Of a stretch of 64,000 nucleotides of DNA, positions 60,444-64,000 are shown in pieces. Location: assembly GCA_001661245.1 (NCBI GenBank), contig KV454016.1, positions 928,268 to 992,267 on the forward strand, in the 5' to 3' direction. The DNA is from Pachysolen tannophilus NRRL Y-2460 (lineage: Eukaryota; Ascomycota; Pichiomycetes; Alaninales; Pachysolenaceae). The position numbers and the translations under genes were made by a program. The stretch's first letter is position 1. The number at the start of each line of letters is the position of its first letter. The notes under the pieces are model-generated. The model did no database searches. It was not told the DNA's origin and was given only the letters and a program-made list of their open reading frames with translations.

Positions 60444-60780
60444 CTTACGTAAGGAATGGGTTTGCATTAGTGTATTGGGCACACTACCTAAGAACCGAAA
60501 AAAATATAAAAAAAAACCACCACCCCAGAGTTTGGGTGGAATTAAAAAAATAAAAAAATAAATCAATAAAAGGGGGGGCTGCAATGCCCGGAAGAAATAA
60601 ATATGAAAAAAAATTAAAAGAAGTAAACTTAACTGTACCTCCTACACCAAAAAAGGGAATGAAAGAGGGAAAAGAATCATGGTCGTTTCCCCAATGCAAA
60701 TATTTCTTTGTATCTCGCGCGCTACCTTTAATTTTACACTATCTTTTTTTTTTTTTTGTATTTTTGTATATTTGTATTTT

Positions 60781-61569
60781 TCACTCTATGATATGTATAG
60801 CCATATCACTAAAAGAGTTACCATACAATTGTTCATTATTTTGTATAAATTGTAATTTTGTACATTTTGTGAAAAAACAATCTTGATAATTGTAATTTAT
60901 AGTTGGTTCTATATGTACTAAATTTTTTTTCTTTAATTTTTTCTTTGAATGATAAATTTGGAAACCATTACTTTGTTTTTCTTGTTCATTATCTTTATTA
61001 TTTTGTATACAATTTTTCAATAAAGCAATATTGGGGTATTTTTCATATAATTCATAATCTGACCATTTATCATTATATATGGAAATATCATTTGTTAACA
61101 TGAATTTAGGTTTATCTTTAATCAAAATTTCTTCAATTAAGACAATAGGTGCATGTGGCATAAAATAAAAATCCAGAAAATTTGAATTTTTATCAATTTT
61201 AAATCCTAATTTTTCAATTAAAAATTTAGAATCTAAATTTGTGAAAATAGGATCAAATATTGAAATTTTTTCACCAGATAATTGGAAAAAATCAGCTAAT
61301 AATTTAAGATAACAAAGTTGATATAACGCTGCACTATCTTGTGAAATAGAACCAATAGTTAAACATCTTATATTGGTAATTTTTGGTTCAAATTTAATCT
61401 TATTCAATATTAAAATTGTCTCTTTATAAAAAAAACTATTAGCTAATAGCTCAAGTTTATCACAAAATTCAATATACAAACTATCAATATTTTTTGTAAC
61501 TGAACAATACTTTGAATTAGACTGTGACTGCCACTTTGATCTTCTAACTACTATAAATTCTTCTGACAT
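60781..61569 (-). CDS. BER1: SRR1-domain protein, Ber1-like
   Basis: A 262-residue protein. It contains the SRR1-like domain: CLTIGSISQDSAALYQLCYL (about 89-108), then FDPIFTNLDSKFLIEKLGF, FYFMPHAPIVLIEEIL and LTNDIS. This is the pattern of the plant SRR1/yeast Ber1 family. S. cerevisiae Ber1 (YLR412W, 274 residues) affects microtubule-related processes through an unknown activity. The C-terminal third is Lys/Asn-rich. In S. cerevisiae YLR412W adjoins INA1 (YLR413W), and PRS1, the next gene here, comes from the partner block (YKL181W), as expected for an unduplicated ancestor. Confidence 0.8.
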   Translation of the reverse strand: MSEEFIVVRRSKWQSQSNSKYCSVTKNIDSLYIEFCDKLELLANSFFYKETILILNKIKFEPKITNIRCLTIGSISQDSAALYQLCYLKLLADFFQLSGEKISIFDPIFTNLDSKFLIEKLGFKIDKNSNFLDFYFMPHAPIVLIEEILIKDKPKFMLTNDISIYNDKWSDYELYEKYPNIALLKNCIQNNKDNEQEKQSNGFQIYHSKKKLKKKNLVHIEPTINYNYQDCFFTKCTKLQFIQNNEQLYGNSFSDMAIHIIE

Positions 61570-62058
61570 CTACTAACCTCATTTAAAATATAATCATATA
61601 AATACTATTATTATGTATATTTAAGGGCGATTTATCTCTTCTTCTTTTTTAATATCAATTTTTCTCTTTTTCTCTTTTTCTCTCTTTCTTTTCTTAAAGG
61701 GCTTTTTGAACTTTTTTTTTATTTGAAAAAAAAAAAAAAATTTTTTAACTTTTTGTTACTATGGGTTTTTATGTAGCGAGCGGTATTATTCATTTTTTTC
61801 TTTCTTTCTTTTCTTTAATTTAATTTAATTAATTAATTTAATACTTTTATCTATTTTCTTTTTTCCTTTCTTTCTGGATAATTTTTTGGGTGTATGTTTA
61901 ATCATTATCGTCATTATTAGCATATATATTAATTACAAGTCAAAGTGTCTGCATCTGTTTTAAATAATATTGAAATTGAAACTTTCAAGTCCACTATTTT
62001 GAGGCCCACGACCCCAATCCCATTACTAAATTCATTATCATTTACAAATTCTAATCAA
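61570..62058. other. Divergent BER1/PRS1 promoter
   Basis: Pyrimidine-rich plus strand (CTTTTTCTC repeats at about 61655-61690, a poly-T/A pair near 61710-61745). An open frame runs in from 61945 ahead of the PRS1 ATG but begins without an ATG, so it is taken as 5'UTR. Confidence 0.5.
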
Positions 62059-62688
62059 ATGAGAAAGTGTAAAGTATTTGTTGGTAATTCTCATCCTGAA
62101 TTGGGAAAATTGGTATGTGAGAGGTTAGGTATTGAACCTGCACCTTGTAGGTTGAAAAAATTTGCTAATGGGGAAACATCAGTTCAAATTGATGTTTCTG
62201 TGAGAGATGAAGATGTTTATATTATTCAAAGTAGTTCACCAGATATTAATGATCATATTATGGAACTTTTAATACTTATTAGTGCTTGTAAAGGTGGATC
62301 TGCTGCAAAAATTACAGCAGTAATTCCAATGTTTCCTTATTCTAAACAATCAAAAATGAAAAAACATAGAGGTGCTATAACTGCTAGAATGTTGGCAAAT
62401 TTATTAATTATGGCAGGGGCCGATCACGTGGTTTCGATGGATTTACATGCTTCTCAAATGCAAGGTTTTTTCTCAAAACCTGTTGATAATTTATATGGAG
62501 CACCAACTTTAGCAAAATGGTTGAAATTGAATTTACCAGATTATAAAAATGCAGTTGTTGTTTCTAAAAATCCAGGTGGAACAAAAAGAGTTACAGCTTT
62601 AGCAGATTCATTAAAGATAAATTTTGCTATGATTCATACTGATCGTAGAAGAGCAAAAGATGGTTATAAAATGAAAAAAATAGATTAA
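62059..62688 (+). CDS. PRS1: Ribose-phosphate pyrophosphokinase Prs1, 5' part before a frameshift
   Basis: ATG 62059 opens MRKCKVFVGNSHPELG, exactly the S. cerevisiae Prs1 start. It continues through FANGETSVQI, the PRPP synthetase signature SMDLHASQMQGFF and ATP/divalent-cation loop sequence, VVVSKNPGGTKRVTALAD and HTDRRRAKDGYK, then stops at TAA 62686-62688 at the beginning of the Prs1-specific insert. Prs1 makes PRPP for purine, pyrimidine, histidine and tryptophan synthesis and forms hetero-oligomers with Prs3. The second half follows in the -1 frame. The shift point lies between 62670 and 62688, at TATAAAATGAAAAAAATAG. One more A in the first A run would make the gene continuous (about 464 residues; S. 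cerevisiae 427). Confidence 0.93.
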   Translation: MRKCKVFVGNSHPELGKLVCERLGIEPAPCRLKKFANGETSVQIDVSVRDEDVYIIQSSSPDINDHIMELLILISACKGGSAAKITAVIPMFPYSKQSKMKKHRGAITARMLANLLIMAGADHVVSMDLHASQMQGFFSKPVDNLYGAPTLAKWLKLNLPDYKNAVVVSKNPGGTKRVTALADSLKINFAMIHTDRRRAKDGYKMKKID

Positions 62689-63452
62689 AATCTAATCAAC
62701 TGCAACAAAAAGTGGTGGTTGTAGATAATAAAGGAAGTTCAAAAACAGAAAATAGTGATGGTGAAGAAGAAGATGAAAATATTATTATAACAAATGAATT
62801 ACAAACTGCTAGAATTGTTAGAGGTCATGTTGTTGAAGATGATGATATCACTTTTGCTCCTTCACTGACTACATCTACAACTTCTTTAATTACTCATGGA
62901 ACTGATTCTGCATCAACATCAATTTCAGGAAATGGTATACATCCTTCAATACTGGGAAGAAAATTAAGTACAAATTTAAATGGTATTAGTTCAACAGATA
63001 TGTCAACTTTACATAATAGTAGCTCAAGTAATTTCCATGAATCAAATTCTGATGATGATGATGAACCAGATGTATTAGCTCAAGAAAAATTGATTACATT
63101 AGTTGGAGATGTTCAAAACAAACCAGCAATAATATTAGATGATATGGTTGATAAACCAACTTCTTTTATCTCTGCTGCAGAACATTTAAGATTAAACTGT
63201 GGTGCAAATGCAGTATATATCGTGGCTACTCATGGTGTATTTTCATCTGATTGTTTAGAGAGTTTGGAAAATTGTAAATTCATTGATAAAATTGTTGTTA
63301 CCAATACTTATCCTATTAGTAAAGAACAACGCGCAAAACTGAAAAAATTGGTTGTAATCGATGTTAGTCCAATTTTTGCAGAATGCATAAGAAGAGATCA
63401 TTTCGGAGAATCTATTAGTGTTTTGTTTAATTCATTAGCCGCCATTGAGTAA
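62670..63452 (+). CDS. PRS1: Prs1, 3' part after the frameshift
   Basis: This frame is open from just after TAA 62667-62669. It gives NEKNRLKSNQLQQK, the long non-homologous insert typical of Prs1 (IITNELQTARIVRGHVVEDD, then Ser/Thr-rich and acidic sequence), and the conserved C-terminal domain: LVGDVQNKPAIILDDMVDKP with the PRPP-binding loop, VYIVATHGVFS, VVTNTYPIS and the end GESISVLFNSLAAIE. It lacks an ATG of its own. The insert matches yeast Prs1 at its start (S. cerevisiae has NIILSNGIQTARIRNGHV), so both halves belong to one gene. S. cerevisiae Prs1 needs this insert for its cell-wall-integrity role (family knowledge). Confidence 0.93.
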   Translation, partial: NEKNRLKSNQLQQKVVVVDNKGSSKTENSDGEEEDENIIITNELQTARIVRGHVVEDDDITFAPSLTTSTTSLITHGTDSASTSISGNGIHPSILGRKLSTNLNGISSTDMSTLHNSSSSNFHESNSDDDDEPDVLAQEKLITLVGDVQNKPAIILDDMVDKPTSFISAAEHLRLNCGANAVYIVATHGVFSSDCLESLENCKFIDKIVVTNTYPISKEQRAKLKKLVVIDVSPIFAECIRRDHFGESISVLFNSLAAIE

Positions 63453-63945
63453 TTTTTAAATATTTACTTTTTGGAAAACGGAAACCGGCGGTGAATTGCA
63501 AGGCGTTTTTTTCTGTTTTTTTTTATTTTATTATTGTGGTTTTTCTTTTATTCTTGATTTTTCATTGTTTTGTTTTTGATTATTTTATTTGCTTTTCCTT
63601 CTGATCATATTTGCTTCAATTATTTTTCATTTTTTTTTTATTCATTTTTTTATTCACACTATTCATTCACCTTTGCCTTGCCTTTGCCTTTTATTCTGTT
63701 TTATATATATTTATATATATTTATTTAATCAACTTATCGGAAAGCGACAAGAAAAAGTCAATTAAAAGATGTCCACTCATATCTATTTATAAGAGAACTC
63801 AGGGAACTGATAAACATATATATATATATAATAACGTATATTCTTAATCGTTAACAGAAAAGCAAAAACCTTAAAAGTTCAATAAAAACAGGAAAACCAA
63901 AAAAAAAAAAAAAAAAAGTACAAAGCATAAACCTATAAACTTAAC
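63453..63945. other. Spacer downstream of PRS1
   Basis: T-rich sequence with TATATATTTA repeats near 63700-63725 and an A18 run near 63899-63917. No supportable gene. Confidence 0.5.
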
Positions 63946-64000
63946 TTAATCTTTAGCTTGAGCCAATGGACTTGAAATATTGACAGCAGTAAACTTCTTT
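63946..64000 (-). CDS. Possible 3' end of a gene running off the window
   Basis: On the minus strand an open frame enters from the right edge and reads KKFTAVNISSPLAQAKD before TAA at 63948-63946, followed by A/T-rich sequence like a 3'UTR. Seventeen codons are too few to identify it, and chance is not excluded. Confidence 0.35.
   Translation of the reverse strand, partial: KKFTAVNISSPLAQAKD

Larger units (their letters stand above)
59706..60780. other. FAS1 promoter and BER1 3' flank
   Basis: About 1.07 kb. Apart from the predicted intron it contains A24 and other homopolymers, TA-rich runs (59960-59985, 60115-60142), two exact copies of TTAGCGCCAA (60067-60076, 60270-60279) and the tandem repeats at 60371-60443. 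Frames around 60297-60886 are homopolymer-derived and not called. No clear Ino2/Ino4 (CATGTGAAAT) box was found. Confidence 0.5.

Noticed and set aside
60297-60886. Overlapping frames downstream of BER1
   Set aside because: Composed of poly-T/poly-A translation (Phe, Lys), overlapping on both strands, with no homology pattern.
61945-62058. N-terminal extension of Prs1 ahead of ATG 62059
   Set aside because: The frame is open but begins without an ATG, and Prs1 proteins start at MRKCK.
1-64000. Transposons, LTRs, virus-like elements and CRISPR arrays
   Set aside because: No reverse-transcriptase, integrase or transposase sequence, no paired long terminal repeats and no spaced direct repeats were seen. 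Repeats are microsatellites and short tandem units.

Overview
The window is nuclear chromosomal DNA of a budding yeast (Saccharomycotina). It is very A+T-rich and gene-dense, with short spliceosomal introns that carry the yeast signals GTAAGT/GTATGT, TACTAAC and TAG/CAG, and long homopolymer tracts between genes. Gene content and order match two ancestral Saccharomycetaceae blocks. One corresponds to the S. cerevisiae pair of regions YKL181-187 / YLR412-414 (PRS1, FAS1, LOT5, SPE1, ASH1, MTR2, PUN1, INA1/FAT3, BER1). The other corresponds to YLR432-443 / YML056-069 (IMD, CNA1/CMP2, TSR2, ECM30, NTE1, RPS1, TEM1, ORC1/SIR3, ECM7, POB3). In S. cerevisiae each block exists as two half-emptied copies. 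Here the genes of both copies lie together once, which indicates a lineage that did not undergo the whole-genome duplication. The species is not identified; an A+T-rich non-duplicated family such as Saccharomycodaceae is a guess. No tRNA, rRNA, transposon or LTR was found.

Layout. 0.2-8.2 kb: ECM30, an unrecognised secreted protein, then TSR2 and the calcineurin gene CNA1, whose 5' ends have been exchanged by a small inversion. 8.5-17.4 kb: LOT5, SPE1, ASH1 and spliced MTR2, with two long spacers. 17.8-23.8 kb: three tetraspan membrane proteins of the SUR7/claudin-like type on one strand (PUN1-like, INA1/FAT3-like, ECM7-like). 24-31.8 kb: ORC1, TEM1, RPS1 and an intron-containing IMP dehydrogenase gene whose intron holds a 484-base assembly gap and, in the part that can be read, a C/D snoRNA like snR54. 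32.8-45.8 kb: SMC4, POB3, an unrecognised 622-residue protein, YSH1 (spliced), LSM3 (spliced), and a GFA/CENP-V-type zinc protein. 46.1-53.1 kb: NTE1 and a degenerate DEAD-box-like protein. 53.5-63.5 kb: FAS1 with a predicted 5'UTR intron, BER1, and PRS1, which is split by one frameshift. The right edge just touches the end of another minus-strand frame.

The genes are mainly core housekeeping functions: ribosome and rRNA maturation (TSR2, RPS1, snoRNA), mRNA 3' processing, splicing/decay and export (YSH1, LSM3, MTR2), nucleotide supply (IMD, PRS1), lipid synthesis and turnover (FAS1, NTE1), polyamines (SPE1), chromosome biology (ORC1, SMC4, POB3), mitotic exit and mother/daughter control (TEM1, ASH1), and calcium/cell-surface functions (CNA1, ECM7, PUN1).

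The strongest observation is the TSR2/CNA1 junction. Reversing one ~570-bp segment bounded by a 5-bp inverted repeat restores both reading frames at once. As given, neither gene is intact. It is either a real (perhaps heterozygous or reversible) inversion or an assembly error.
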